Of a stretch of 64,000 nt of DNA, positions 42,318 to 56,000 are shown in pieces. The stretch is from Coturnix japonica. Its lineage: Eukaryota > Chordata > Aves > Galliformes > Phasianidae. The stretch is taken from assembly GCF_001577835.2 (NCBI RefSeq), contig NC_029516.1, forward strand, positions 50,032,186 to 50,096,185, given 5' to 3'. Every line of letters begins with the position of its first letter. The first letter of the stretch is position 1. A model generated the notes under the pieces. It saw nothing but the letters and a program-made list of their open reading frames with translations, did no database searches and was not told the origin of the DNA. The position numbers and the translations under genes were made by a program.

Positions 42318-43564
42318 CAACTTTGAAGGAACAGAAATGATCATCCTTGACTACAAAGAATGCATGGTTTAGAATGAATTTAGCCAATCAGCCAAAATAT
42401 TGTTAAAGGCTTGTGACTAAGGTATCTCATTTTAGTGGCCATTTGCTGTCCACCTACACGTGCAAACTGGCTGAACTATGGTGTTGTGTGTTGATAGCAA
42501 AAAATGTGCTGTTTCATTCTTGAAGCAGAAGACTCGTGTCACAACTGAATGGTTTTTAAAATGACATTATTATTGTGGATGATATCATACTGACTATGGG
42601 TATAGGAGAGGCAGATAGTGTTCCTTAAGTTCCCTACTACCCCACTCTCAGTGGATACTGAAATAATGAGTAGCTTAAATACACTAACTACTGCTTGATT
42701 AATGAATCTCCACAATATTATTACTTTGTTTTCCATGGGATTGTGCTTATATGAAGATGAGAAATCCTAAGAAACAGCTTAATCTTTAGGTGTTGGCTTT
42801 TGCTGTTTTCATTGCTTCCATCTTATTGAATCCTTTAAGCTTTGCATTCAATTGAATGCGAAGTCAACAGGAATTTAAAGAGTTCTCAAAAGATTTCTGA
42901 AGTTATAGCATTACTAATCGCTTTTTAAAGTAAGTCCTTTTGGAGTCATTCCACCTCACAGGATAATATGCTGAGGAATTCATTTCTGTAACGTCTGTTG
43001 GGTAACTTTGCCTTCTGCATGGCTGGCGGTTGTCTCTGGCTGCTTGTCTCAGTCTCTCCTCACAAAGTTGTGTGTTGATTTATTTATCGCTCATTTACAA
43101 ATGGTGCCTAATGGTCATTGTTGCCGACTGAAACTTCTGGTGCACCTTGTAACAGTAATCAGTGCACAAAAGCTGGACTGATTAGCAATAATGATTTCCA
43201 ATGAGGACGGATAAATGAGCACCTCATGTTCTCCAGTGGCAGAGCAGAACAGAGTCTCAGAGATGGTCACCAGCTTGAGCTAACTACTGTAATGCCTGAA
43301 TAAGCTCATTTCCCTCACCAGCTGTTCACTGAATGGAAAAGAGAGTCACAGGCTGCATGATTCTTTCATGGCCTTACATGTGAATTCAGGGAGAGTTCCA
43401 AAATGTATTTAGATTGACACTAATGCAACTGGAATTAAGTATCCAAACAATTGCTGCTTTTCCCCTCCAGATCTTGTCCCCAGTTACTGTGGATAGAAAC
43501 AGTGATATATAATCCCAGAGACCATTCATTATAACAACATCAAAGAATATATCTGTATATGAGG

Positions 43565-43866
43565 GGAGTGGAGGGGCAGCACTGAGCTCTGCTCTCAGAG
43601 ACAGGGACAGGGCCTGAGGGAACGGCATGGAGCTGTGTCAGGGGAGGGGCAGCTGGGGGTCAGGGACAGGGTCTGCACCAGAGGACAGTGGGCATGGAAA
43701 GGGCTCCCAAGGGCAATGGGCACAGCACCAAGTGCTGGAGTTCAAGGAGAGTTTGGACAGCGCTCTCAGAAATAGGTTTGGATTTTGGTTGAACTTGCAA
43801 GGAGCCAGAAGGACTGAATGATCCTTGCTGGTCCTATCCAACTCAGGATATTCTATGATTCTGTGA
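43565..43866 (+). repeat. CR1 LINE 3' end
   Basis: Runs from GGGACAGGGCCTGAGGGAAC through GGAGTTCAAGGAGAGTTTGGACAGCGCTCTCAGA to GGATATTCTATGATTCTGTGA, the CR1 3' UTR and terminal repeat. The frames at 43386-43841 overlap it and are not genes. Confidence 0.9.
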
Positions 43867-46525
43867 AACTCTGGGTAAAGTGACTTGAGTTTTCAAGCCT
43901 TACAGACAGTGGATCACTTAATTCCTGCCTGAAAAACTGTACTTGCTATTTCTCCTGCAAGATATTTATATGATGTGTCACCATCACATTGATATGAATT
44001 GTGCATAGGCCATTGCAGTCACGGAGCGTTCAGATGTGGAAAAGTTATTCCCCGCTACAACATGCTTCTTTTCTTGGAAGACAACTGATTGATAAGGATA
44101 GATGGAGAAGAACAAAGATTGTCAAAATGTCATTTTGATCACATGCAGTAGACATGACATACTTGCAGACAAACACTTGTCAAGATCATTTTCAGAGTGA
44201 CAGCATGGAGGAATTTTAAGGGCTAGATGTGAAGGGGGATAATGAACTATCTTTACAGGAGCTCTTCCCAAGCATAGCATAGAGGACAGAGGAAAGAACA
44301 CAGCATAGTTCCGGAGGTTTTATAAAGGTTAATGGATTTCTTAAACAATACAACAGACTTCTACAAGCAGAAGTAGTCATCAGTGAGAAATCAACATAAA
44401 CGTTTTGTTTTCTTAGAAAAGAAAAATAAAAAAGATTGATTTTCTGTTAATGCAGTGGTCTGTCCAACCTGAAATGAAACATTTCATTCCCGGGTAGCTT
44501 AGAAAGAAAAGCTGAGAAAAAATAAGCATGGTGACAGTTTCTTCATCTTCACCCCTTTTTTACTTACCCTGTCTTTAGCCAGTGGTGGGTACAGGGCACC
44601 AAGACGAATTTCCCCTTTTTCACAAGGATTCCAAATCCATCTTGCCCCAAACAAGACTGTAGCCTATCAATGAAGGCCATGCTGCCTTGAGGCAGAATGC
44701 TATGATTTCATTATGTTAATGTTTTCCTGAACAAAACTAAATATTCTTTGTGGCAGGGACTGCCATGATTGCCTTCATCTTAACTGAAGAGCTGCAAGGC
44801 TGGCCCTTTCAGTCATGTCTATGGATGATCCCTGTCAGCACCCTGAATCCCCATACTGCTCCATGTCTGTGTTCAGTATCCCCACAGCACCGTCTTGTTC
44901 ATGCTAGCAGCCATTTCAGGAGGGACCCAGGCTGAAATGCTTATCTGATGTTGGCCATGGCCACATTTCCACAAGACAGCGTGGAGTACATATTGCCATG
45001 CACTACTGGGCAGGTAGACATGGTCTATGCTGAAGAACAATTCACACTCAAGACTTCCTTTGCCGCGCATCCCTGAGCTCAGTTAGTCCCTAACCCCTGA
45101 GAATGGGCTAGAAACTGATCAGCTTGAGTAGGAAAGTAAATCTAGATTTGATCAGGCACAGATAATTACTCCTAATTAAAATCCAGCACAGCCATTCTCT
45201 CTCTTTAATACAAGCACAGAAGTTGTGTATATAACATAAAATAGTCACATATACCCATTTATATACTGCAGTCACTAGGATACTCATGTGAAATGGCATA
45301 CCCCAACAAACCTACTGCTTGGATTCAGAATGGAAAATTGGAAAGTGGCCTCGTGCCTCTCTGGGCATGTTACAGGGTGTTCAAAGTGAATATTCTTCAG
45401 TCTTAACTTCCATGAACAGGTCTATCTTTTGTATAGAAGCTGAGCCACAATGCAAGCAAGGCCCCAGGGCTGAAAGCAGAACACTTGCCTGGGCCTGGTT
45501 CTCTGTACTAGAGATGTCCCACCCAGCCCTCATTCAGCATTTTCTGTTGGGTGGTAGTTATATTCAGAGAGAAACAAGAGAAGAGAACAAGTCTGTATCT
45601 ATTACACTCTAGGTTTAAATATCCTCCAAAATCCTCTGTCATTCAGCTCCTTGAACATATTATTAATGATGGCAGCAATTACCCCTTTCATTCTCTTGAT
45701 TAAACAGAGGGAAGGAGGTAGAAAAAAAGATGAGAGACGGAAAACTCCAGATGCTGTCGACACCAATATCTGGTTCCACCAGAGAATCTGAACACTGAAG
45801 CAATGATGAATTACAGTGGGGTCCCCACGGCAATCCAGATTGCAATCATAATACTGTTGAAGAAGAATAAGGGCTAGCATTCATTAACATGGATAGCAAA
45901 TGAATTTATGGTAATTTCCACTGGTCTTTTCAAAGCACATGAATACATCTGTAAGAAATTAAGATGACACATCAGTGTAACTCGTTCATTAATAAAGCCT
46001 ACTACTGCACATTTGTTGCAAAATTTGTTGCAACTGTTAGCAGAGGTTTTTAATTCCATTACTGTACTTTATTAAATCCATAACCCAGATCTCTCTGTTA
46101 GAAGACTATGAGTTGATCTACATAATATTACATAGGTGATTTAATTACTAGTTCAAACTTACTTTGGGGTGGAAACTGGAATTCTTTGGTTTCTTTCAGG
46201 CATATAAGTATGTTATAATTCTGAATACGTACAAGAGAATTAGACTCACCCTATTTTCTCTATGGCTATACATTAATTAATTTTCCTTTAAAAAATGCTA
46301 TCAAAAGATCACTCCATGAGTGAGGGAGGAGAAAGAACAATATTAGGAAAGCAAACCTTAAACAAAGGAAAAAAAAGGACTACACTATGATGGGGTCAGT
46401 GCAGTCACTGCTGTATTCCAAATGAGTATGTAGTCACTACTTGCTCAAATTTAAAGGCAGACTGACAGGATGAAACCTAATCAGTGGCACAGATGAGCAG
46501 AATTTATGACTTCTGATGTGAGCAA

Positions 46526-46775
46526 TAGAATCACAGAATCACAAAATGGTTTGAGTTGAAAGGGAACTTAAAGATCACCTGGTTCCAACTCCTGTGCCAT
46601 GGGCAGGGCTGCCACCCAGCAGCTGAGCTGCCCAGGGCCCCATCCAAACTGGCCCTGAACACTCCAGGGATGGGGCACCACAGCTTCTCGGGGCAGCTGT
46701 GCCAGGGCCTCACTGCCCTTATAATGAAGAGTATCTTCTGTACTCCCTGTTTAAATCTCCCTACATATCTTTCCT
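46526..46775 (-). repeat. CR1 LINE 3' end, inverted
   Basis: Starts AGAATCACAGAATCAC, then GGTTTGAGTTG, GCCATGGGCAGGGCTGCCAC and CCAGGGATGGGGCACCACAG: the reverse complement of the CR1 3' end. Confidence 0.9.
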
Positions 46776-49599
46776 TTAGGCCCTCTTTAAATATTGGAAG
46801 AGAACCCATTTATCTTGTATTACAAAACATGAATTTATTTGCTGCTAATCTACGTAGCATAGCTTCCATTGGACCATGCACATCAACTTTGCATGCACAT
46901 GCAACGCTTTGATGTATAACTTATAAAAATCTTGCTACTGCAAAAAACCCAAGCTGTGTATTTACACATCTCTTTGCAAACATGCCAAGTGTTTGAAATA
47001 GAAGGCCTGAATCAGAAAACAGCACAGAGGCATTTCCATGTGTGAGATCCACGAGATGCTGTGAAGAGCATCCCTTGCCCCTCTCCAGTGCTCTGTTTTG
47101 GCACCTCATTAAGCCAATTGAAACAAAATGTTGAAGCCCAGATTATTCTTCTCTCTTCATGGCTGCAACGTCAATACAGGCTGTTGCAGAGCTTCAGATC
47201 AGAGACTGTTATAGCCTGAATTTCAGCAAAGTTCAGCATCTATCTGCTTGTTCTTCAGATCTCCACAAGGGCCTAAATTAATTGCACATACAACAGAAAA
47301 CACAGTAATAATATATGTGAGGGATTTCATGCTTGTGATGCACAGATATTTTCCTGTGAAGTGGCACCGAGTTAGTATGGCACCAGGTTAACCTAAAGGG
47401 GAAGCTGTAGCTTCCTTAGCTGCTTCATTAAGTCTGCTCACATAAACACAAGCAAATGTTTCCAGGACTGTGGTCTCAATTACTACACTAGAAATAAACA
47501 CCTACTAAACAGTAAAGCCTGTCTCTTAAAACAAAAGGGTTTAATTTTTCTTATACATAGTAAGAAAAGAGAGAAGTTATAAAGCCTTAGCACACACTCA
47601 AGAAGCATGTCATCATAAACTCAGTGTTTCATGAGCTACAAGGGAAAACATAAGCAAAGGCAACATTAATTTAAAACAGCAGGGCATTATGATGACTACA
47701 GACTAAGAACTAAGTTTGTCCATAAACCAACGACAAAGTTGCAGTTTCTTTTTATGTCACTGGATTAGCATAACCGAACAGATTTATGTACATTGCTGGA
47801 AGCCAACACAGAAACATTTGGAAGATATTCTGTGAAAACGAAGAGAAGAATCAGAATGTTTCTCTTTGAACCTTTGAGACAGCTACAAATATTTGTGTTA
47901 ACTTGTTATTAGTTCTGTAGTTTTTCTAACAGTAATCAAGCACCGCCTCAGCTATCAGGAGGATGCTGGTAGAAAAGGCTGTAAGTGTAGTTGCTGGTGG
48001 TGCTGCTCAGCACAAGCATCCAGCTCTGACCAGGTGTGCATGGCTCTAGAGCAATCCTTTCTGCAGTTCTGAGTTGTTCTTCTAAAGCAGAAGCAAAGGT
48101 ATTAATCCTGATCTCGATAATCCTTTACCAACTGCAGGAACCTCACTTGCTAACCAGGATAATCTGTCTCCTCACCTGTGCTGACACTGGTGTCATCTGC
48201 TCTACAGTTTGTATTCAGACGACCAAGGGTGATCAGAGAACAAAGTGACAGTGGTTTTTATAAAACTCAAGCTCCTTTGTGAAATCAGATCTTTGTCATC
48301 TTTTTCTTTCTCATGAGTCCCTTCAAACTTTATGCCCAAATCTTCTTTTAAAAGTTGTTGAAACATGCAACACTGGTAGGAAACTAAAAACTAAAACCAA
48401 TGAATGTCTAAACTCATTTTAGGAAGGGAAAAAAAGCACACCCAAACCCATCAACGTTATGCATGAGGCCAGAGGAAGCAAACAGCAACGGATGTGGTCC
48501 TGAACCAGGCCTGTGTGTCTCAATAGTCCAAAACTCTGCCTGTTTGCCAGGATTGGTGTTTACTGAATTCTTATGCCCTGGCACCAGGAGACTTCATCTC
48601 AAGCAGATTGCACAGTGACTGGGATTTTTAATGACCAATAAATTATCTACTGCTTTGGAAAAGCCTGTTACCGTATTTAATTTGACAGCCCCATGCAGGG
48701 TGAATTCCATAGACGCAAAACAAATGTCAGGCCTCCAGACAAGCACACGTTTCCCCAGATGCAAAATAGACACTCACCAGTTCCTCTCTTAGGACGATGG
48801 AAAAATCTAATCCCTCTAAATGATGTAAACCAAACAAAGAATGAAGGCTTAAAGTTTCAGCGTTTATTTTTAACAAGGAAAGCACAAACCACACTCCTGC
48901 TCTCACATCTGCTTTCTAATTTTCTTTTTTGCTTTTGAATGATATGTCGTGCAACTATTTTAGGATCTGCTCCTGAGTGCCCGCAGCTGGCACAGCATGT
49001 GGGGAATGGTAGGTGCTCATTGCTCCTCAGGGCTGATGCCTCCTAAATGCTGCCTGTGCTCCTGTGTAGAGACGTGGGCTCGTCTTTTCCAACCCGACTT
49101 GTATTTACATTTGCATTGAGAAGGACAGAGGGGGGAGAGCTATTTCTTTTACTCACCTTGTATCTCATTCACACTGGGGCTGGAACAGAAACATGAGAGG
49201 AACGTCCACTGGACTTTAAGTGCTTTTGAGCTCACATTGGTTCGCAACTGTTATTCACGTACCTTAACATCGCTGCATAGTTTAATAAACGTGGAAGCAA
49301 GAGTTATCCGGTAAATTTTGTCCCGTCACTTCAGAGCTTTATCCCTGGCTCTGAGCTCTCGAGAGGACTGATGCAATGACATGCTTCATTTTCCCCGTTT
49401 GCAAATTAAAACAATGCTTTCCTTTGCCATAACGCAGGATGGGGCGCACGGAGGAAGAGCAGCGTATGAAGAAGGTTGACAGAAGGAGGTTTAAGGAAAC
49501 GGCCTCACTGTCACTTTGCTGTTTTGTTGTAAGGACTGGGAGAGACTGCCTAGCTTTAGACAGTCACACAGGGTGCAGGGAGGTACTGCAGAGCAAGCG

Positions 49600-50140
49600 A
49601 CAGGGAAGGAAAGGCAGGGCCGGAGACGCTCTCGCAGAGGCACCGCGCTGCCGGCAGGGGGCGCTGCAGCACCGCTGGCGGAGGGCACCGCGGGAGCCGC
49701 CGCCGCCGCCGTGCGGGCGGGGTGTCCGCATTGTGCGGCCGCGCCGCTGCCTCCGGCGGGTGGCCCGGGGCCGGGCCGGGCCGGGCCGCACCTCCCTCGC
49801 TCGCTGAGCGCCACGGCGCAGCCCGGCATCGCGAGGAGGTGAGCAACGAGTGGGCGGCTGCGGCGTGGGGCGCGCGGAGCTGGGGAGCGGCGGGGCCGGG
49901 CGGGGCGGCACCTGCCGGGAGCGCTGCGGGGAGCGGAGCAGCCCGGAGTCACAGGCGGGCGGTGTCGGAGCGGTGCGTGGTCGTATCGCTGTTACAGCTG
50001 CCGGCGGGGCGCGGGGAGACGTGCCGCAGCGCAGCCCGGCAGCGGCGGGTCCCGGACCCGCGCTCGGGAGAGGGAGAGCCCCGTGTCCCTTTCCCACCGC
50101 CTCGGCGCTCGGCTGTGCCTTGCTTCGGAGCAGGTAATAG
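49600..50140 (+). promoter_or_regulatory. CpG island, likely RERG promoter and non-coding first exon
   Basis: Strongly GC- and CpG-rich, with a GCC triplet run at about 49696-49711 and GGGCCGGGCCGGGCC blocks. Two good + splice donors are visible: GAG|GTGAGC (exon end 49838) and CAG|GTAATA (exon end 50133). Either could end a non-coding exon spliced to the RERG start exon. No TATA box was seen. The frames on both strands here are composition artefacts. Confidence 0.7.
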
Positions 50141-51144
50141 TAAGCGAGAGTTTGCTTTGCCGCTGTAAGAATTAACAGCTAACGAGGGCATCCTAGCGCA
50201 GCGACAAGCCTTCGTAACGATAAAGTTCTCCGCGGTTGTAAAAGCAGCCTGAGCGCTCCAGGTTGTGCTCGGGGCTGAGGGGTCACCGTTGCCGTGTTTT
50301 GCACGATGTCGGAGAGTGCTTTACAAGGACAGGCGGCTTTAAGTGTGTTACTGCCCAGCTCTGAGAAATGAAGGCAGCGAGGAAGGAGCAGGTGACTTGC
50401 TCAAGGTCACGCAGCAAAGCCATTGATTCCCACGGGGCCCGATGGAAGCGTGTTGCCAGGTGTCTGGCATCCTCTCTAGCCCCATTTCTTTGCTGAATGT
50501 GCGTGTGTGAGCTGAGGCAGCTCAAACACTGGAGCACCGAACTCCTGGGTATGGATTTGTTTAGGAGAAGGGGCAAGGTACAAGTGCTCAGGGCTTTTAA
50601 ACAACTGCTGCTGAGTAATTGAAACCTTTCTGGAATTTGAGGGCTCCAGGACAGATCAGCTGTCTGCAGGCTTTGCTAGTCAATGGTTGTAGCTTTTAAA
50701 TAGAAAACTAAGTTGTCAGAGTTAAGGCAGGTACAAACAATTGATGCCTACGGGGACAAAAAGAATAAGGAGCCCTACCTGGAGCCCGGAGGCAGACACT
50801 TCGGGTTCAATAGGTACCTTTGTCAGCATTACAGTGTCAGCATGAAACAAACAGTGAGAGCTGGAAAGCTGAAGGTAGATTTTACTTAACGGTGCCAAAT
50901 GTGTCAGTGGTGTTACTGCAATGCTTAAGGCTGGAGCGCAGCACCGTTGGCATGACTTATAAATCACACGGGGGAGTGGTGAGGAAGCGCCTGGCTCCTT
51001 GTAGCTCCATCCTCGTGGTGTTCATCCCCAGGCACTGCACTGACGTCAGGATGACACGGTGAGGCCGAAGACAGGATCTGGGAACGCTCCTTCTGCTTCA
51101 GTTTTGATAATCAAGTGAATTTGTTGACACTCCGTTCCTCCAGC

Positions 51145-51205
51145 ATGGCTAAGAGCGCAGAAGTGAAGCTGGCGATCTTTGGTCGAGCCGGCGTGGGCAA
51201 ATCAG
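51145..51205 (+). CDS. RERG: RAS-like estrogen-regulated growth inhibitor, first coding exon (partial gene)
   Basis: RERG is a small GTPase of the Ras family that slows cell growth. Only 61 coding bases are in the window: MAKSAEVKLAIFGRAGVGKS plus the first base of the next codon, then donor GTATGT at 51206. The acceptor CTCCAG at 51138-51143 sits one base before the ATG, so this is an internal exon with a non-coding exon upstream. The P-loop GRAGVGKS (GxxxxGKS) is complete, and the N-terminus matches vertebrate RERG. The next expected exon (ALVVRF...) is not found in the remaining 12.8 kb, so a large intron follows and the gene continues past the window. Confidence 0.93.
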
Positions 51206-52688
51206 GTATGTCCCCTGTCTGCTTTTTCTTCTGCTTGTCAGCAGGTAACGTTTTGCTCCATACAAAGTCTTTGTGCAGTAGGACAGCTGGGAACTTACTC
51301 TTGTCAGAGAGGGCAGGATAATGCCAGGGCTTCTCTCTTTTGCTTTCCCCTCTTTTGTCTCCAGGATTTCCAAAATTAAAGTACTTTTGTTGCTTTAACA
51401 TAGAAGACTGGAAACTTCACACCCAAACTCCATCCTACTTCTCATTAAGGCAAGATTCCTCTTTTCCATGGAAACAGAGGGAATTAGTATTATTCGGGTT
51501 GTCCCTTTAGAACCTGTGCTAGATTAAGGTATTATGTTTCTTACTTACATTATTTATATAGCAATCTGCCCAAGATCAGATTCTCTGTTAAGTGTCAGAT
51601 GGCTTCTGATAGGTGTTTATTGCTGTACTTTGTGTTGATTTCAGCGGAGCATTTTGAGTTCGGCACCTGAAAGGATCTTTATTTTCAGCATTCTATTGGA
51701 TTTACATGTTTACCAGGAAATCAAGAAGTGTGATGTGTTAGGTTTGCTTTGAGAGAGACCTTTTGAGAAATAGGCAAAGCCTGGAGATTTCATATGATAG
51801 AAACACAAGGGGGAGGCATAAATGTTAAAAATCCTTTTGTGCTGACAGCCCTTCCCTTGGTGAGATAAATGAGAGCAGTGCTAGGGTTGCATGCTTCCTC
51901 GGGCAGTTCGATGGTGTTGCATTAACTTGGCAGCTCAAGGACCACGTTCACGTGTCCTTGCACCGAAGGATGAAGAAATAGGAAGATTCGGGCCACTCAT
52001 GCTCCTGTGCCAGCTTGGGAATTGTAAGGTGTTTCTTATTGTTAGGGAAACCTGCACGAGAGAAGCCAGGAGTGGGACCTACTTTAAAAGAGCATTAGGC
52101 TGACTCCCAACTGCTGTCAGCCAGCTCCATTTCCCCAAGGTCACTTTTATGTTGGAAGTGTTGTCGAGGTTGTGTCCCACAAGCTGCTATTATGGTTTAG
52201 TTAGCTTGGGAAGCAGTTTATGAAAGTATGTTTACCCTGAAGGTCTTTTTAGCAGCAAGCTATCAGTGAAGGAGTTCTGTCAGCCTTCAGGAAAAAAGGC
52301 GTATATGAGGCAGAGGTCATTAGAGATTACACCACTTACACAAAGCCAGCACAGATTAAATTCTACCCGTTTGAATAAAATACCTGAGGGAATGCTGTTA
52401 ATACACTGGGATACGTTTAAACTGTGCCTTCTCTCCTGTTGCCCTCACCCCTGCCACACCTTGTTCCCACATACTTTATGAGCTGGAAATGCTTTCATAA
52501 ATCTGCTGCTGTATTTTGCTACTCCCTCCAGGTTTTGCAAGTAACTTTAGTGGTTCTTTGGTTCAACTTGTACTTGGTTGATGATTTCAGTAGTTGTCCA
52601 GTCTTTTGGATGGATTCAAAACAATGCAAGGGGACTTTGCAATGTTTTCAGGAATACTGGAACACTAAAAATGTCCCCACACCCTGAT

Positions 52689-53095
52689 CGTAGAATCATT
52701 AGGATTGGAAAAAACCACTAGAGGTCAACTAGTTCAACCGTCCACCTACCATCAGTATTGCCCACTAAACCATGTCCCTTAATACAACATCTATCTATAT
52801 GTTTCTTGGACACCTCCAGGGACCGTGACTCCACCACCCCCCTGGACAGCCTGTTCCAAGGCAACATCAGTTTCTGCGAGAAGAAATTGTTTCTAATATC
52901 CAATCTGAATCCATGGGAGCAACTTGAAGCCATTCCCTCTTGTCCTGTTGCTGTTACCTGGGAGAAGAGGCCAACCCCCACTTTGCCACAACCTCCTTTT
53001 AGAGAGCTGTAGAGGTCTCCCCTGAGCCTCCTCTTCTCCAGACTAAATCCCAGTTCCCTCAGCCACTCCTCATAGGACTTGTGCTCTGATAACCC
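52689..53095 (-). repeat. CR1 LINE 3' region, inverted
   Basis: Starts TAGAATCATTAGGATTGGAA, then CACCTCCAGGGACCGTGACT, GAGAAGAAATTGTTTCTAAT, CCTCTTGTCCTGTTGCTG and CTCAGCCACTCCTCATAGGA: a long, well preserved inverted CR1 3' piece. The frames at 52718-53012 belong to it. Confidence 0.93.
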
Positions 53096-56000
53096 TACCC
53101 ATCTGGGAGCTTATATTTCAAAATGCAAAGCTGCCAATTAGGTTCAAGTGCCTCACCAGCAAAAGATGAACAAAAAAACATTCATTTTTTTTATGTTCAA
53201 AATGTTTTTCTGTAGTCCTGGAACTGAGTGGGAGATTAAATATCCTAGTTTCAGAGTCCTTCCTTTTTCTTTTTTTTTTTTTTTTTTTTTAGATGCAGAG
53301 AGTTATTACATAAAACATGACTAAAGTCCCCTCTTTTTGATTGTGACCACGCATGTGAAGCTGTGTGGAAATGAAGGCACAAATATGTGGGCAGCACAAC
53401 AAAGGTGAATTTAAGGGGGTGGGGAAGCTCTGGAGCGTTATCAGCCACCCCTACAGAGCAGCAACTGCATCCCAGAATTTCCATCTTGCTTATGAAAAAC
53501 TCTCTTGTACGTTCCCATAAAAGGATCCAGTTTCAACAGCTCAGCCAATTCCAGAGCAATAGTGGGTGGCTGGCAGTGGTGGTGTCTGAAAGTACCTATT
53601 TGGTTGTAGCCAACAGTAGCAACATGGAAGCTGTTAGACCTTCGTTGAAAGGAGAGCTGGACACTAAGTAGTCTCCAGATAGCTGGGTTTGGCAGCTAAG
53701 TATCCTACTATATTAATGCTTTTGTTTCAGAGTCCCCATGTAATTTCCTATCAATGACAGTACTTTGTAATGCATTGTAGAGATGGTGTCCTGTGGCTAT
53801 AGGTTACTAGCATGGGCTTGGCTAGACAGCTGAAAGATAAGCCAGACTCTAGAAGCAAGAATGCAAGACGGGACGCTGGACCAGACTAGATATCTATTAT
53901 GAAAAGGAGACTGATGAAAAGGAGACACTGGGTGATAAATAAGGTCACTGTAATTGCCAGATAGTCATGCCAAAATATGGTTGCTGGCCTGCTTTCTTGG
54001 CTCATCTTTGCTTGCTGAGGAAGAGCCAGGCATTTGGTCCTTAATCTGCAAGTGGCTTCACCACTTCAGAGCGTCTGTGAAGTTACAGACACATACTGTA
54101 ATTCCTTTCCAGTTCTTGAGTAGGACTTTGGATCAGTGAATCAAAGCAGTTAACGATGAAAGAAGTACTATGCTGGGATGAGACACATGGAGAATTATAG
54201 CTGTCCTTCATGCACCACAAAAGTCAATTTAGTTGTTATCCATACTGAGGGGCAGTGAACATCCTAATCTTGTTATTAATGCTACACATCTGTTTAATAA
54301 AGTGCAAGGCTCCTTGTTCTGCTAAGAACTCCCTTCCGATTAATCCAACTCTCTCACCCGGGAGGGAGCTGCAAACCCAATGTTCCCAACCAGAATGCTG
54401 TTCACAAGTCAGAGAAGTGAGAGCATCCCAAAGAACGAATCCTGAAGTTACAGCCAAGGAAAATAAACCTTTTTTTCCCCCTACTTTCTTGTTTCTTATC
54501 AAGTTTCCATAGTTCAAAGGTTTTGAAAACAAACCAGGGAACAGCAAGTCCGAGTGTCAGCGTTTACTGTTCTCCTCCTTTTCGTTGCCTCCCCGCTGTC
54601 AGCAGCGGGCCAGTAGAATTAACTGATCAACTCAGACACCCTGCTTTTGTATTTAATGTAGACCTAAACCTTTCAAAGAGAAACAGAAGGGTGAACCAAC
54701 TCAGAAGGGCAACTAAGAGTGCTCTATTAAAGCAGTCAGATCTGAATTAGACTAAGCTGGAAATCAGCTTGGGTTTCTCCTGGGTGAGTTCACCAGGTAC
54801 AAGCATTCCAGCTCAACCCACTCTTTTTCAGGGGATTGGATGCTTCATTCTCCCTGTTTTTACTGTGTAAATGTTGCATAAATGTTGCTTTTAAAGGAGC
54901 TGAAAAGAACTCATGAGGAACTCTGAGCCAAGGAGCGCTTTGCTGCTGCTTCTTCACTCAGGAAGAAGGAGCAGAGCTCTGCGGTTGGGAAGGGGCATTA
55001 CTTAGCCCTGCTATAGATAATGGGGTACTTCCTCCTCAATTGGGCTAGAATCAAGTGGTGCTGAGTTACTTTTTAAGTTCTTTATGACCAAGAGGAGCTC
55101 GGAGGGAGCGGAGAATTAAAACTGATGTGAATTACTTAAACACCGCTATTTAAATTGTTCTTCTATTGAATCCTACAGCTTCATTCCTATGGTAACAAAA
55201 GCTAGAATTTCCTAAATAGCTCCTTTTAAAAATACAGAAGTAACAATTAATGAAGACTTAAAGGCCTTGTTCTCTCATGTCATCACAAGGTACAGTATGT
55301 GCCCAGAAAGCTGCAGAGGAGTGAAAATGTATTAACTAGGAAAGAAAAGAAGGGCATGTACTGGATAGCAGCATGGCTGATACTTTTCCAACTCATAACT
55401 CAGTTGACTGTGAATGCTCAAAATATCACTGCTTAGAAGCCCTTATATTTTGGCCAAAAAAGAGAGAATGTCCAGCTGTGGCATGTGCTATCCAACTTGA
55501 TTTTTTGCTCAGTATGTGCCAGGCTAAACACTTCAAGTCTGTGCATTGCATGAATGGTGCGGTGCACTCAGCTACGGGCTGATGCACTTCTCATCTGTCT
55601 GGGCAGTCTGTGCAGCTGCAGCTCTGCTATTTGACATGGAAATACATATGGCTTCCATGGCTGCTTGAGCAGGATGGAAAATACTAAAACCTTCACCAAC
55701 TCCCTGGCAAATATGTGCCTGCTTATCTGCAGCCACAGGAACCCTTTTCTTGTGGAATAAGGTGCCTAAGACACAGGGCTGCTGTTGCGTTTAGAAGCAA
55801 TAAGGGCTCAGTTCTTTCCATTTGATTGATAAAGTGGCATCAGCAAACAGCACAGTGCAAAGAGCCAGTCCCATCACAGAAATGAAGGTTTCACCTGCCT
55901 CAGTCTTTCTAGCATCTGTTGGAAATGTTGTGAACAAACAGATTTCTGTGTTGGCTTACCCTATGTTCCTTGTCTAACCCAGGATGGGGAACATACCTGG

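Larger units (their letters stand above)
42320..49600. other. Intergenic DNA upstream of RERG
   Basis: Two CR1 fragments are the only features I can name. No exon, RNA gene or CpG island was recognised before 49.6 kb. Confidence 0.5.

Noticed and set aside
41398-42387. Long open frames of 324 and 254 codons (+) and 240 codons (-)
   Set aside because: They translate the CCTT tract as Phe/Leu/Pro/Ser or Lys/Arg/Glu/Gly strings; low complexity, no domain.
49439-50191. Overlapping 100-177 codon frames in the 49.6-50.1 kb CpG island
   Set aside because: Composition artefacts; RERG coding starts at 51145.
51111-51401. Continuation of the RERG frame to 51321 and antisense frames
   Set aside because: The homology to RERG stops exactly at the GTATGT donor; beyond it is intron.
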